Source: Saccharomonospora sp. NB11 (GTDB lineage: Bacteria > Actinomycetota > Actinomycetes > Mycobacteriales > Pseudonocardiaceae). From it: a stretch of 64,000 nucleotides of DNA. The stretch is from assembly GCF_015910535.1 (NCBI RefSeq), contig NZ_JACBJG010000007.1, positions 1 to 64,000 on the forward strand, written 5' to 3'. The translations under genes and the position numbers were made by a program. Below are positions 35,745 to 44,251 of the stretch, piece after piece. Numbering within the stretch: position 1 is the first letter of the stretch; every line of letters begins with the position of its first letter. Under the pieces are notes generated by a model. It searched no databases and was not told the DNA's origin. It saw nothing but the letters and a program-made list of their open reading frames with translations.

Positions 35745-35779
35745 GCGGGCATGCGTGCCTGCGTCGCGGGCATGCGTGC
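35745..35779. repeat. 14-bp direct repeat
   Basis: GCGGGCATGCGTGC occurs at 35745-35758 and 35766-35779, between two convergent genes. Confidence 0.6.
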
Positions 35780-35784
35780 GGGGG

Positions 35785-38256
35785 TCAGCGGCGGCGGGTC
35801 GTGCGACGGGTCGGTTCGGCCGTGAGGGGGTCGGCGGGCCAGGGGTGTTTCGGATAGCGGCCACGGAGTTCCGCGCGGACGGAGGCGTAGCCGTTGTGCC
35901 AGAACGACTCCAGATCGGACGTCACGGCAGCCGGTCGCCCGGCGGGCGACAGCAGGTGCAGCACCACGGGCACGGTGCCGTCGACGATCCTCGGGGTGGC
36001 GCGCCACCCGAACGTCTCCTGCAGCTTCACCGCGAGCACGGGTTCGGCGCCGGAGTAGTCGACCCGAATGCGTGAGCCCGAGGGCACGTCGAGGCGCTCC
36101 GGGGCGAGTTCGTCGAGTCGGGCCGCCTCCGGCCACGGCAGCATCCGTCGGAGCGCTGCCACGGTGTCGACGGTCGCGAGGTCGGCTCTGCGGCGAGCGG
36201 TGTCGAGTTCCGGGGCGAGCCAGAAGTCGACGTCGGCGAGCAGCGCCTCGTCCGACACGGCGGGCCAGGGCGCGCCCCGGCGTTCGTGGAGGAACGCCAG
36301 ACGGTGCCGCAGGCGTACGGCCTCGTCGGGCCAGGGAAGCAGCCGCAGCCCTTCCTTCCTCAGCCCGTCGGTCAGCGCCGCCCGCACGGCCCTCGGATCG
36401 GGGTCGGGAAGAGGCCGTTCGGACAGGGTCACGGCACCGAGCCGCCGCACCCGCCGCGCGACGACGTCACCGTCCGACCACACGACCTCGTCGGTCTCGT
36501 CGACCAACGTCGCGCCCGCCCGTAGGGCGAGGTCCTCGTCGGCGGGCGTGGCCAGCCGGACGATGCCGTGGGCGCGTCCCGGTTCCCGCGTCGCCTCCGC
36601 CACCGCCAACCACTCGCTGTTCGCGAGCCCGCTGCGCGGCGGAACCTCCACGGCCGTTCCACCGGCCATCAGGTACACGGGCGCGGCACCGGGTCGGCGG
36701 CGGGCGAGCCGCTCCGGGTAGGCGAGCGCGACCACCGCGGCGGGATCGGGACGCGAGTCGGACGCGGTCGTGGCGGTGTCACCGTCGCGGAGCAGCGCGG
36801 TGAGGCGGGACACCTCGCGTCGCCACCGCCTCGCGGCGGCGTCCTGTGCGCGACGAAGGTGGGCGAGTTCGGCGGTCAGGTCGGTCTGTCGGGCACCGGC
36901 GTCGAGCAGCGCCACGACCTCCGCCGCCACCCGGGGACCCGTCTCGGCGGCCCCGTCGAGCAGGGCGCGCGCGAGTCGCGGGTGCAGGCCGACCGAGGTC
37001 ATTCGCCGCCCGCGTGCGGTGGGTCGCCCGTCGGGCTCCACCGCTCCCAGCGTCTCCAGCAGGGTCCGGCCTGCGCCGAGGGCGCCGTCCGGAGGCGGGT
37101 CCCACCACGAGAGTCCACTTCCGTCCGGGGTGGACCAACAGGCGAGTTCGAGGGCGAGCCGCGACAGGTCGGCCGTGCGGATCTCGGGCTCGGGGTACGA
37201 GGGCAGGCTCGCGTGGTTGGCCTGCGACCAGCAGCGGTACGCCACACCGGGTGCCTCGCGGCCTGCTCGCCCGGCACGCTGCTCGGCCACCGCGCGGGAC
37301 ACGCGCACGGTGGCGAGCCCCGGAAGCCCCCGCCGGTGGTCGACGCGCGGCACCCTGGCCAGACCCGAGTCGACCACGATCCGCACCCCCGGCACGGTGA
37401 GACTCGACTCGGCCACCGCCGTCGACAACACGACGCGCCGGCGCGGCCCCGGGGTCAACGCCGTGTCCTGCCGTTGCGGGGACAGGCGCCCGTGCAGGGG
37501 CAGGACGTCGGCGTCGAGGCCGTCGAGTCGTTCGGCGACGCGGTCGATCTCCGCGACGCCCGGGAGGAAGACGAGGACGTCGCCGTCGTGCTTCCTCAGT
37601 GCTGTGTGGACGGTCCTGGCGACGCACGTCTCGACGCGCTCACCCCGGTCGGGAGGTCGGTGCACCACCTCGACTGGGTGCAGCGGGGCCTCGGCCGTGA
37701 TCACGGGGGCGTCGTCGAGAAGCGTGGCGAGTCGCTCCGCCGCCACGGTCGCCGATGTGGTGAGCAGTCGCAGGTCGTCGCGCAGGCCCGCGCGCACGTC
37801 GAGCAGCAGTGCCAACAACAGGTCGGCGTCGAGGTGGCGTTCGTGGCACTCGTCGAGCACCACCACCGCGGTGTCGGACAGCTCGGGGTCGTTCTGCAGC
37901 CGCCGCACCAGCAGGCCGGAGGTCACCACCTCGACCCGGGTGCGGGCGGAGACCTTGCGATCGCCGCGCACCGAGTAACCCACCGTCTCCCCGACGGGTT
38001 CGCCGAGCAGCGCGGCCATGCGGGAGGCGGCGGCGCGCGCGGCGAGCCTGCGAGGCTCGGCCACGACGACGCGGCGTGGTGCCGTCGACCGCCCACCGAG
38101 CCGTCTGGCGAGGTCGAGCGGGACGAGCGTGGTCTTGCCGGTGCCCGGGGGTGCCACGAGCACCGCGCTGCCGTGGGTGTCCAGCGCGGCACCCACGTCG
38201 TCCAGCACGGTGCGGACGGGGAGGTCCGGCAGCACCGCCGTGTCGAGGTTGCTCAC
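35785..38256 (-). CDS. hrpB: ATP-dependent RNA helicase HrpB
   Basis: An 823-residue DEAH-box helicase. Motif I is APPGTGKTTLVP, motif II is DECHERH (DEAH variant DECH), and motif VI is AEQRAGRAGREAPG. The helicase-associated domain and the HrpB C-terminal domain (YASVRAELRGRYPKHPWP at the end) follow, so it is full length. GTG 38256 overlaps the upstream lipoprotein stop as GTGA, implying coupling. The cellular role of HrpB is poorly known. Confidence 0.94.
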   Translation of the reverse strand: MSNLDTAVLPDLPVRTVLDDVGAALDTHGSAVLVAPPGTGKTTLVPLDLARRLGGRSTAPRRVVVAEPRRLAARAAASRMAALLGEPVGETVGYSVRGDRKVSARTRVEVVTSGLLVRRLQNDPELSDTAVVVLDECHERHLDADLLLALLLDVRAGLRDDLRLLTTSATVAAERLATLLDDAPVITAEAPLHPVEVVHRPPDRGERVETCVARTVHTALRKHDGDVLVFLPGVAEIDRVAERLDGLDADVLPLHGRLSPQRQDTALTPGPRRRVVLSTAVAESSLTVPGVRIVVDSGLARVPRVDHRRGLPGLATVRVSRAVAEQRAGRAGREAPGVAYRCWSQANHASLPSYPEPEIRTADLSRLALELACWSTPDGSGLSWWDPPPDGALGAGRTLLETLGAVEPDGRPTARGRRMTSVGLHPRLARALLDGAAETGPRVAAEVVALLDAGARQTDLTAELAHLRRAQDAAARRWRREVSRLTALLRDGDTATTASDSRPDPAAVVALAYPERLARRRPGAAPVYLMAGGTAVEVPPRSGLANSEWLAVAEATREPGRAHGIVRLATPADEDLALRAGATLVDETDEVVWSDGDVVARRVRRLGAVTLSERPLPDPDPRAVRAALTDGLRKEGLRLLPWPDEAVRLRHRLAFLHERRGAPWPAVSDEALLADVDFWLAPELDTARRRADLATVDTVAALRRMLPWPEAARLDELAPERLDVPSGSRIRVDYSGAEPVLAVKLQETFGWRATPRIVDGTVPVVLHLLSPAGRPAAVTSDLESFWHNGYASVRAELRGRYPKHPWPADPLTAEPTRRTTRRR

Positions 38257-39083
38257 GGGCCCTCGACCTCCGGAGGCCGCGTCACCTCGACGCCGGAGGA
38301 CGCCAGGTGCCGTTCCAGCGACGCCCGCCACGAGCCCGAGTCGATCATCTTGCGGATCGCGGCGTTCACGGCCGCCCGCCCCGCGTGGTCGCCCTTCGGC
38401 AGACCGATGCCGTAGCGCTCGGTCGACCACTGCTCGCCGACGAGGCGGACGAGTTCGGGATTCCGGGCGACGTACCCGGCGAGGATGGCGGCGTCGGTGG
38501 TCACCGCGTCCACCTGGTCGGCGAGCAACGCGGTGACGCACTCGGACACCCGCGGGTACTCCTCCAGCCGCACGCTGTCGCCGAAGCGGTCCTCGACGTG
38601 TCGCGCCGAGGTCGATCCCGTGGAAGCGCACACGGTGCGGCCGGTGAGCGACTCGGGGCCGGTGATGTCGGTCGAAGTGCGGCGGATGAGCAGGTCCTGC
38701 CCCGTCTCGAAGTACGGACCCGCGAACGTCACGCGCGCGCTGCGTTCGTCGGTGATGGAGTAGGCGGCCACGACGAGATCGACGGCTCCCGTGGCGAGGG
38801 CCTCCTCGCGTTCGGCCGCGACCGTCTCCCGCCACGTGATGGCGTCCTCCGCCACCCCGAGTTCCGCCGCGACGAACCGCGCGACGTCGGCGTCGAAGCC
38901 GACGACGTCGCCGTCGACGAGGCGCTCCGACAGACCCGGTTGGTCGAAGCGGACCCCGATGGTCAACGATCCGGTGTCACTCGCCCGGGCGGTGATGGAG
39001 CCGGATGTCGCGTCGGTGGTGGCGCAGGCGGTGAGCAGAATCGTCGCCACAGCCGCGTTGACCAGGCATCCGAGCCGTCGCAT
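38253..39083 (-). CDS. ABC transporter substrate-binding lipoprotein (SBP family 3)
   Basis: A 276-residue polar amino acid-binding type protein. The N-terminal signal ends with the lipobox LLTAC, so it would be lipid-anchored outside the cell. The two lobes carry the family parts SLTIGVRFDQPGLSE, VDLVVAAYSITDERS and GRTVCASTGSTSARHVE. No permease or ATPase genes are adjacent, so its transporter is elsewhere or it acts as a sensor. It is upstream of and overlaps hrpB. ATG 39083. Confidence 0.9.
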   Translation of the reverse strand: MRRLGCLVNAAVATILLTACATTDATSGSITARASDTGSLTIGVRFDQPGLSERLVDGDVVGFDADVARFVAAELGVAEDAITWRETVAAEREEALATGAVDLVVAAYSITDERSARVTFAGPYFETGQDLLIRRTSTDITGPESLTGRTVCASTGSTSARHVEDRFGDSVRLEEYPRVSECVTALLADQVDAVTTDAAILAGYVARNPELVRLVGEQWSTERYGIGLPKGDHAGRAAVNAAIRKMIDSGSWRASLERHLASSGVEVTRPPEVEGP

Positions 39084-39133
39084 CGCCGTCGCCCCTCACG
39101 ATTCTCACAGGTGCGCTGGCTAGCCTAGAGGCT

Positions 39134-39739
39134 GTGTTCCCCTCCCGTGGACGGCTGTCGTCAGGCATCGGACTGCTCGCCAGGCTCGGACTGGCCGCTG
39201 TCTGGCTGATCTCGGGTGCGATCAAGGTCGCCGACCCGGGGCAGACGTACCTGGCCGTGCAGGCCTACGACGTGCTGCCCGACTCGCTCGTCGGCGTGGT
39301 GGCGACCGCGATGCCGCTGGCGGAACTCGTGTTCGGGGTGCTGTTGCTGCTCGGGGCGGCGACCCGGATCACCGCGGTGGCCTCCGCCGCGCTCCTGGTG
39401 GCGTTCATCGCCGCGGTGGCGCAGTCGTGGGCGCGTGGCCTCACGATCGACTGCGGGTGCTTCGGAGGCGGGGGAGAGGTGGCGCCGGGTGAGACGGCTT
39501 ACCCGGAGGAGATCGCGAGGGACATCGGGTTCCTCGCATTGGCCGTGTGGTTGTCGGTGCGTCCCACCACACCGCTGTCGATCGACGGGTGGCTGCGGCG
39601 CGGGCGCGAGGCGACCGCCGCGGTGACGTCGGACGACGAGGCCGCGCGGAAGAACGAATCGAGGAAGGACTCCAGTGGGCGGAGCGGAGCGGACGGCGAG
39701 GAAACGGCGTCAACAGCAGTGGGCGGCCGGCAGGACTGA
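39134..39739 (+). CDS. MauE/DoxX family membrane redox protein
   Basis: A 201-residue protein with four membrane helices of the MauE/DoxX type. It has a Cys pair in TIDCGCFGGGG, suited to passing disulfide electrons. The C-terminal tail is charged. GTG 39134 is preceded by TAGCCT (39121-39126), 7 bases away. Its end overlaps the DsbA-like gene by 65 bases, so the two work together, probably in reoxidising or reducing a DsbA-like protein. Confidence 0.87.
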   Translation: MFPSRGRLSSGIGLLARLGLAAVWLISGAIKVADPGQTYLAVQAYDVLPDSLVGVVATAMPLAELVFGVLLLLGAATRITAVASAALLVAFIAAVAQSWARGLTIDCGCFGGGGEVAPGETAYPEEIARDIGFLALAVWLSVRPTTPLSIDGWLRRGREATAAVTSDDEAARKNESRKDSSGRSGADGEETASTAVGGRQD

Positions 39740-40487
39740 CGGCGGCGCGGCCGTGGCCGCCGCGCGGCGTGGCGGTGACGGCAAGCGCATCGCCGCGATC
39801 ATCGGTGTCGTCGTGGTGGTGCTCGCCGTCGTGATCGGCGGGATCGTGTGGACGAACGCCTCCAAGAACGCCACGGAGGGGCTGACGATCCAGCCGCAGA
39901 CCACGCAGGCCGAGATCGCCGAGCGCCGGGACGGCGCCGTCGTCGTGCTCGGGGACGAGAACGCCCCCGTCACCATCGACGTCTACGCGGACTTCCTCTG
40001 CCCGGTGTGTGCGAACTTCGAGCAGCAGTACGGACAGCAGCTCAAGGACAAGCTGGCGGCGGGACAGGTCCAGGTGCGTCAGCACATGCTGCCGATGCTG
40101 GTGGAGCAGTCGGACCCGCCCGGGTACTCGCTGGACTCCGCCAACGCGGCGCTGCTCGCGGCGGAGGCGGGCAAGTTCCTGGAGTTCCACGACAGCCTGT
40201 TCGCCCAGCAGCCCGAGGAGGGCAAGCGGGGCTACGACAAGCAGCAGCTCATCCAGCTCGGCCGCGACCTCGGTATCACGGACCCGGCGTTCGCCGAGGG
40301 GGTTCGCAGCGGCAAGTACGACGACCTGCTGCAGCAGGAGATGAAGCGCGTCAGCGAGGACACGAGCCTGCACCGGGACTTCGGCGGCGGCAACGTCGGC
40401 TTCGGTACGCCCACCGTGGTGGTGGACGGTGAGATCGTCGACCTGTCCGACACCGGGTGGCTCGACAAGGTGGTCGCCGCCTCCTGA
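39675..40487 (+). CDS. DsbA-like thioredoxin-fold membrane-anchored oxidoreductase
   Basis: A 270-residue protein with one N-terminal membrane anchor (about residues 39-60) and an extracytoplasmic DsbA/DsbG-type thioredoxin fold. The active-site CPVC is in YADFLCPVCANFEQQ and the cis-Pro in FGTPTVVVDG. GTG 39675 follows GGAAGGA and lies inside the end of the MauE-like gene. It would form or isomerise disulfides in secreted proteins. Confidence 0.93.
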   Translation: MGGAERTARKRRQQQWAAGRTDGGAAVAAARRGGDGKRIAAIIGVVVVVLAVVIGGIVWTNASKNATEGLTIQPQTTQAEIAERRDGAVVVLGDENAPVTIDVYADFLCPVCANFEQQYGQQLKDKLAAGQVQVRQHMLPMLVEQSDPPGYSLDSANAALLAAEAGKFLEFHDSLFAQQPEEGKRGYDKQQLIQLGRDLGITDPAFAEGVRSGKYDDLLQQEMKRVSEDTSLHRDFGGGNVGFGTPTVVVDGEIVDLSDTGWLDKVVAAS

Positions 40488-40594
40488 CGGCCCCTTCGCG
40501 TGCACGCGGAGTGTCGTTACCTTTTCACTCAGGGTGCACGCTGGGGGAACCGGAGTGAGCCGGCCGCGTCGCACTCGCGCGAAGGAGGGTGAGC

Positions 40595-40936
40595 GTGGAC
40601 GGCACACCACACGCGGGGTTCCGGGTCGAGGAAGGCACCTACGACCACTACGCCCGCAGCATCGATCCCGTGAGCGACGACGTGCGGCAGGCGGCCGACC
40701 GGCACGTGTCGCCGAACGTCGAACTCAGTGGTGACGGATTCTCCGTCATGGGCGAGGAGTCCGGGTTCTCCGACGCCTACGTCGCGCGGATGCGCGACAT
40801 CCAACAGCGCCTGAGTCGTCTCGGTGGCAACTGGCAGGCGATGAGCGACGCCGCTCGTCGCACCAGTGCCAACTACGAGGCCGTCGAGTCGGAACAGCAG
40901 GGCACCATCGAGCGGCTCGGCAAGGAGCTGGCGTGA
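40595..40936 (+). CDS. WXG100-like protein
   Basis: A 113-residue helical protein with a helix-turn-helix-type hairpin centred on GGNWQAMSD, which resembles the WXG turn of ESX (type VII) secreted proteins. GTG 40595 has AGGAGG 6 bases upstream. It is followed, with overlap, by an NlpC/P60 hydrolase and two YbaB-like genes, a set common in Pseudonocardiaceae. It could be secreted by an ESX system encoded elsewhere. Confidence 0.65.
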   Translation: MDGTPHAGFRVEEGTYDHYARSIDPVSDDVRQAADRHVSPNVELSGDGFSVMGEESGFSDAYVARMRDIQQRLSRLGGNWQAMSDAARRTSANYEAVESEQQGTIERLGKELA

Positions 40937-42063
40937 CCGCGATCGCGGAGGTGACGAGGGCGGCGCTGGACCTGCTCGACGAGTTCGCGCGGCGGCTGCG
41001 CACCGACGACGCCGCGATCGACGCCGCCGCTGCGGGGCAATCGGGTCTGCGGACTGCGCTCGACGGTGTGCGGGCAACCGCCGCGTCGCAGCGGGCGATG
41101 TTGGCGGAGCGGTCGTCGGGGGTGGCCACCGACAACGCGCTGAGAACCGCGGAGAGCCTGGAGAACGAGGTCCAGGCGCTGCTCGACGAGAGCGTCGAGA
41201 TCGAGAACGCCGTCGCGGAGGCGGCGGAGGTGTTGAAGGTGGGCCAGGTCGACAACGACCGGGTCCGCGAACAGATCATCCGCGAGATCGCCACGATGAT
41301 GGCGGCGGTCGAGGCGGTGAAGCAGACTCCACCGGTACCGACCGGAGGCCAGGCGGCCGTACGGCAGCTCATGGTCGCGTTGCAGCGCCGGATCGCCGAG
41401 CTCATCGGCGAGTCCGCCGACATCAGCGAGCGCACGTTGTCCGCGCTGACGGGTATCGCGGGCGCGTTGGGTGCGGACAGTTCCACCACGGCGAGCAGCG
41501 CCACGACCGAGGTCTCGTCGTCGTTCAATGCGCAGGGCTCCGGCGGCGGGGGCGGCGGTGGTGGCTCCAGCGGCTCCGGTGGCTCCGGCGGGGGAAGCAG
41601 CGACAGTGGTGGAGGCACCGCCACCAAGCCGCGTCTTCCCGCGGCCGACCCGCCGCAGGCCGGCACCGGAGTGACGATCGAACTGCCGAACGGGAAGACG
41701 GTGGAGGCGCCCAACGAGACCGCGGCGAAGGCCGTGCGCGCGGCGCTCTCCCAGGTCGGAGTCCCGTACGTCACGGGTGGCACACAGCGCGGCGTGGGGC
41801 TGGACTGCAGCGGGCTGACCATGACCTCCTACGGCGAGGCCGGGCTCGAAATCCCCCGGCGTGCGCAGGACCAGACCGTGGGTGCGGAGGTGCCGTCGCA
41901 GGACCAGCTCCTGCCGGGCGACCTCGTGGTGTGGTCGGGTCACGTCGCGATGGTGATCGGGGACGGACTGATGATCGAGGCCGGTGACCCGGTGGACATC
42001 AACCCGATCCGCACCACGAACGAGGGGCAGCAGTTCATCGGCTTCTACCGGCCGACCGGGTAG
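40933..42063 (+). CDS. NlpC/P60 family cell-wall hydrolase with helical N-terminus
   Basis: A 376-residue protein. Residues 1-195 are helical and similar in style to ESX-type substrates, residues 195-240 form a Gly/Ser-rich linker, and the C-terminal 130 residues are an NlpC/P60 domain. The Cys is in VGLDCSGLTM and the His in WSGHVAMVIGDG. No Sec signal is visible, so export would need the ESX route. GTG 40933 overlaps the upstream stop. It probably cleaves peptidoglycan stem peptides. Confidence 0.9.
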   Translation: MTAIAEVTRAALDLLDEFARRLRTDDAAIDAAAAGQSGLRTALDGVRATAASQRAMLAERSSGVATDNALRTAESLENEVQALLDESVEIENAVAEAAEVLKVGQVDNDRVREQIIREIATMMAAVEAVKQTPPVPTGGQAAVRQLMVALQRRIAELIGESADISERTLSALTGIAGALGADSSTTASSATTEVSSSFNAQGSGGGGGGGGSSGSGGSGGGSSDSGGGTATKPRLPAADPPQAGTGVTIELPNGKTVEAPNETAAKAVRAALSQVGVPYVTGGTQRGVGLDCSGLTMTSYGEAGLEIPRRAQDQTVGAEVPSQDQLLPGDLVVWSGHVAMVIGDGLMIEAGDPVDINPIRTTNEGQQFIGFYRPTG

Positions 42064-42122
42064 GAGCGGTCGATGACGTCGCGGGACAGCACGGCGGCGG
42101 GGCCGTCGCAGGGCGAGGGGGA

Positions 42123-42527
42123 GTGAGGGAGTTGGACGCGCAGCACGAGGCGCAGCGCATCGAGGACCAGGTGCGGCGGACCTCGCAGCAGGCCGCCGAT
42201 CGGTTCGCCCGGATGGGCACGGTGGCCGGCAAGGCCAAGTCGGGTGACGGCGCGATCGAGGTGGAGGTCGCGCCTGGCGGGCTGCTCACGGGAGTGCGGC
42301 TCACCCCCGCTGCGTTCCGGTCGGGTACCGACGCGCTGGCGGAGCAGATCGTGGCCCTGGCCCACACCGCGACCCGGCGCGCGGGGGACCGCATGTACCG
42401 GGCGTTGGCGCCGGTGCTCGGGCCCGACGGCGACGCCGCGTTGGCGTCGCTGGGCTACGAACCGCTGCCGGAGGACGAGGACGACGGCGGGGACGACGGC
42501 GGCTACAGCGTGCGGGGGAGAAGGTGA
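42123..42527 (+). CDS. YbaB/EbfC family protein
   Basis: A 134-residue protein with the YbaB layout: a first helix, then the hairpin AIEVEVAPGGLLTGVRLTP, a second helix and an acidic tail (EDEDDGGDDGG). YbaB proteins bind DNA as dimers, but in this ESX-like locus actinobacterial homologues are of unknown role. GTG 42123. It is followed 4 bases later by a second YbaB-like gene. Confidence 0.8.
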   Translation: MRELDAQHEAQRIEDQVRRTSQQAADRFARMGTVAGKAKSGDGAIEVEVAPGGLLTGVRLTPAAFRSGTDALAEQIVALAHTATRRAGDRMYRALAPVLGPDGDAALASLGYEPLPEDEDDGGDDGGYSVRGRR

Positions 42528-42531
42528 GCGT

Positions 42532-43077
42532 ATGAGCATCGAGCACGTGCCGGTGGGTGGCGGCAGCACGCGGGACCTCATCGCGCGGGCGCGCGCCCGA
42601 CAGGACGCGGTGGCGTCGGTGGAGGCGCTCATGGCCCAGGCCACGGGTACCGCACACGACGCCGACAACACCGTCGAGCTGATGGTGGACGCCCGGGGCA
42701 AGCTGCTGCGGTTGCGGCTGGCTCCGGCGGCGGCGAACTGGGGGCCGGACCGGCTGGGCTCCCTGCTCGTGGAGGTGGCGCAGGCGGCGATGCGGGAGGC
42801 CGTGCAGGCGAGCTACGACGCCGTGGCGTTGCGGCTCGGCGAGGACGTGACCTACCTCATCGAGCAGCTCTCCGGCATGCCCGCGCCTGCGCGCGACCCC
42901 GAGGCCGACCCCGGGATCACGGTGGAGGAGTTCCAGCGCCGCCGTGAGGAACGGCTGCGCGAGGCCCGGCACACGGGCGGAACCGCTGGACCGGACCGTC
43001 CCGCGCTCGCGGTCGAGGACGACGACCTCGACGACCTCGACGACTTCGACCCCGCCACCCTCCGGTCGGACAGATAG
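42532..43077 (+). CDS. YbaB/EbfC family protein
   Basis: A 181-residue second YbaB-like protein: TVELMVDARGKLLRLRLAP is the central hairpin, followed by helix 2. The C-terminal 70 residues are charged and end with an Asp-rich stretch (DDDLDDLDDFD). ATG 42532 lies behind GGAGAAGG. It is the last gene of the WXG-like/NlpC/YbaB set. Confidence 0.8.
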   Translation: MSIEHVPVGGGSTRDLIARARARQDAVASVEALMAQATGTAHDADNTVELMVDARGKLLRLRLAPAAANWGPDRLGSLLVEVAQAAMREAVQASYDAVALRLGEDVTYLIEQLSGMPAPARDPEADPGITVEEFQRRREERLREARHTGGTAGPDRPALAVEDDDLDDLDDFDPATLRSDR

Positions 43078-43111
43078 GGGACCCCCCTGCTCGGTGCCTC
43101 GCGCGGCCCTG

Positions 43112-43117
43112 TATAGT
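43112..43117 (+). promoter_or_regulatory. -10 element of tRNA-Ala gene
   Basis: TATAGT lies 19 bases before the tRNA 5' end. No clear -35 is seen. Confidence 0.55.
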
Positions 43118-43136
43118 CAGTGCATCAACAGAACAC

Positions 43137-43209
43137 GGGGCTATGGCGCAGCTGGTAGCGCACCTCACTGGCAGTGAGGGGGTCAGGGGTTCGAGTCCCC
43201 TTAGCTCCA
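43137..43209 (+). tRNA. tRNA-Ala (GGC)
   Basis: A 73-base cloverleaf: acceptor GGGGCTA/TAGCTCC, anticodon stem CCTCA-CTGGCAG-TGAGG with anticodon GGC, and T arm AGGGGTTCGAGTCCCCT. CCA is not encoded. Confidence 0.95.
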
Positions 43210-43219
43210 CGTCTGAAGG

Positions 43220-43271
43220 ACTCTGGGCGGGTGTTCCACCACAGTGTGGAGTACCCGCCCAGAGTCTTTTT
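43220..43271. terminator. Strong terminator after tRNA-Ala
   Basis: ACTCTGGGCGGGT (43220-43232) pairs with ACCCGCCCAGAGT (43253-43265), with further pairing inside (TTCCAC with GTGGA), followed by CTTTTT. It isolates the tRNA from the following leftward cluster. Confidence 0.9.
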
Positions 43272-43414
43272 CGTCTGCGGAGTCTCCGGAGGCTACTCCG
43301 TCGTTCGGGACGCCGTCGGAGTGCGTGGTGTCGAACGGTCGATCGTCGTGGACGGCGCCGGTGAGCAGGCGGGTCGCCCCTGCTCACCGGCGCCAGCACA
43401 GAGCGTGTGAGGAC

Positions 43415-44251
43415 TCAGCCCACACGGCGTCGGTAGGCCCACATCGCCAGCGGGAAGAAGACGGCCACGATTCCGGCCAGCCAGAGGACCACCCCGGTGA
43501 TCGAGGCGGGAAGCTCGTTGCGGAGCAGCAGCCCGCGCATGACGTCGGCGATCAGGCTCACCGGGTTGAACTCCGACCAGGTCGCCAGCCAGCCGGGCAT
43601 GGTGTCGGTGGGAACGAAGACGTTGCTGCCGAAGGTCAGCGGGATGACGAACATGGTCATCAACCCCTGCGCCGACGCGGTCGTGCGCACCAGCATGCCG
43701 ACGAACACCGACATCCAGCAGAAGCACAGTCCGACCACGACGATGACCACCAGCGCGGTGAGGAACGCCGGCACCGACGTGTTCATGGTGAAGCCGAGCG
43801 GGAACGCGGTGAGCAGCAGCACGGTGAGCGCCACGAAGTAGCGCACCACGTCGGCGAGTACGGCGCCGACGAGCGGGGCCGACCGAGGGATCGGCAGGCT
43901 GCGGAAGCGGTCGAAGATCCCTTTGTTGATGTCGGTGTTCAGGTACACGCCCGCGGCGAAGCTCGCCATGATCGTGTTCTGCACCGCGAGACCGGGCACC
44001 AACTGCTGGAGGTAGTCGTCGGTGCTTCCCGCCACCGCGCCTCCGAAGAGGAACGAGAACAACAGCAGGAACAGCAGCGGCTGCAACGTGACGTCGAGCA
44101 ACTGGTCCGGTGCCTTGCGAATCCGCAGCGCACCACGCCACACGAGGGCGGCGACGTGACGCAGGCTCTCGACGGTGGAGACCCGACCGGGGCGGCTCGT
44201 CCTGGTGTCCGGGTCCGTTCCGGTGAACAACGAACTGGGTGCTGTGGTCAT
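43415..44251 (-). CDS. ABC-2 type permease, DrrB family
   Basis: A 278-residue six-helix membrane permease of the daunorubicin-resistance DrrB type, forming an exporter with the ATPase encoded just upstream. The family part GLMTMFVIPLTFGSNVFVP and the EFNPVSLIADVMRG segment are clear. ATG 44251 overlaps the ATPase stop (ATGA). It is the last gene of the leftward arm of the biosynthetic cluster and probably exports the product or gives self-resistance. Confidence 0.92.
   Translation of the reverse strand: MTTAPSSLFTGTDPDTRTSRPGRVSTVESLRHVAALVWRGALRIRKAPDQLLDVTLQPLLFLLLFSFLFGGAVAGSTDDYLQQLVPGLAVQNTIMASFAAGVYLNTDINKGIFDRFRSLPIPRSAPLVGAVLADVVRYFVALTVLLLTAFPLGFTMNTSVPAFLTALVVIVVVGLCFCWMSVFVGMLVRTTASAQGLMTMFVIPLTFGSNVFVPTDTMPGWLATWSEFNPVSLIADVMRGLLLRNELPASITGVVLWLAGIVAVFFPLAMWAYRRRVG

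Noticed and set aside
36568-38415. 615-codon open frame on the plus strand
   Set aside because: Antisense of hrpB without recognisable motifs.
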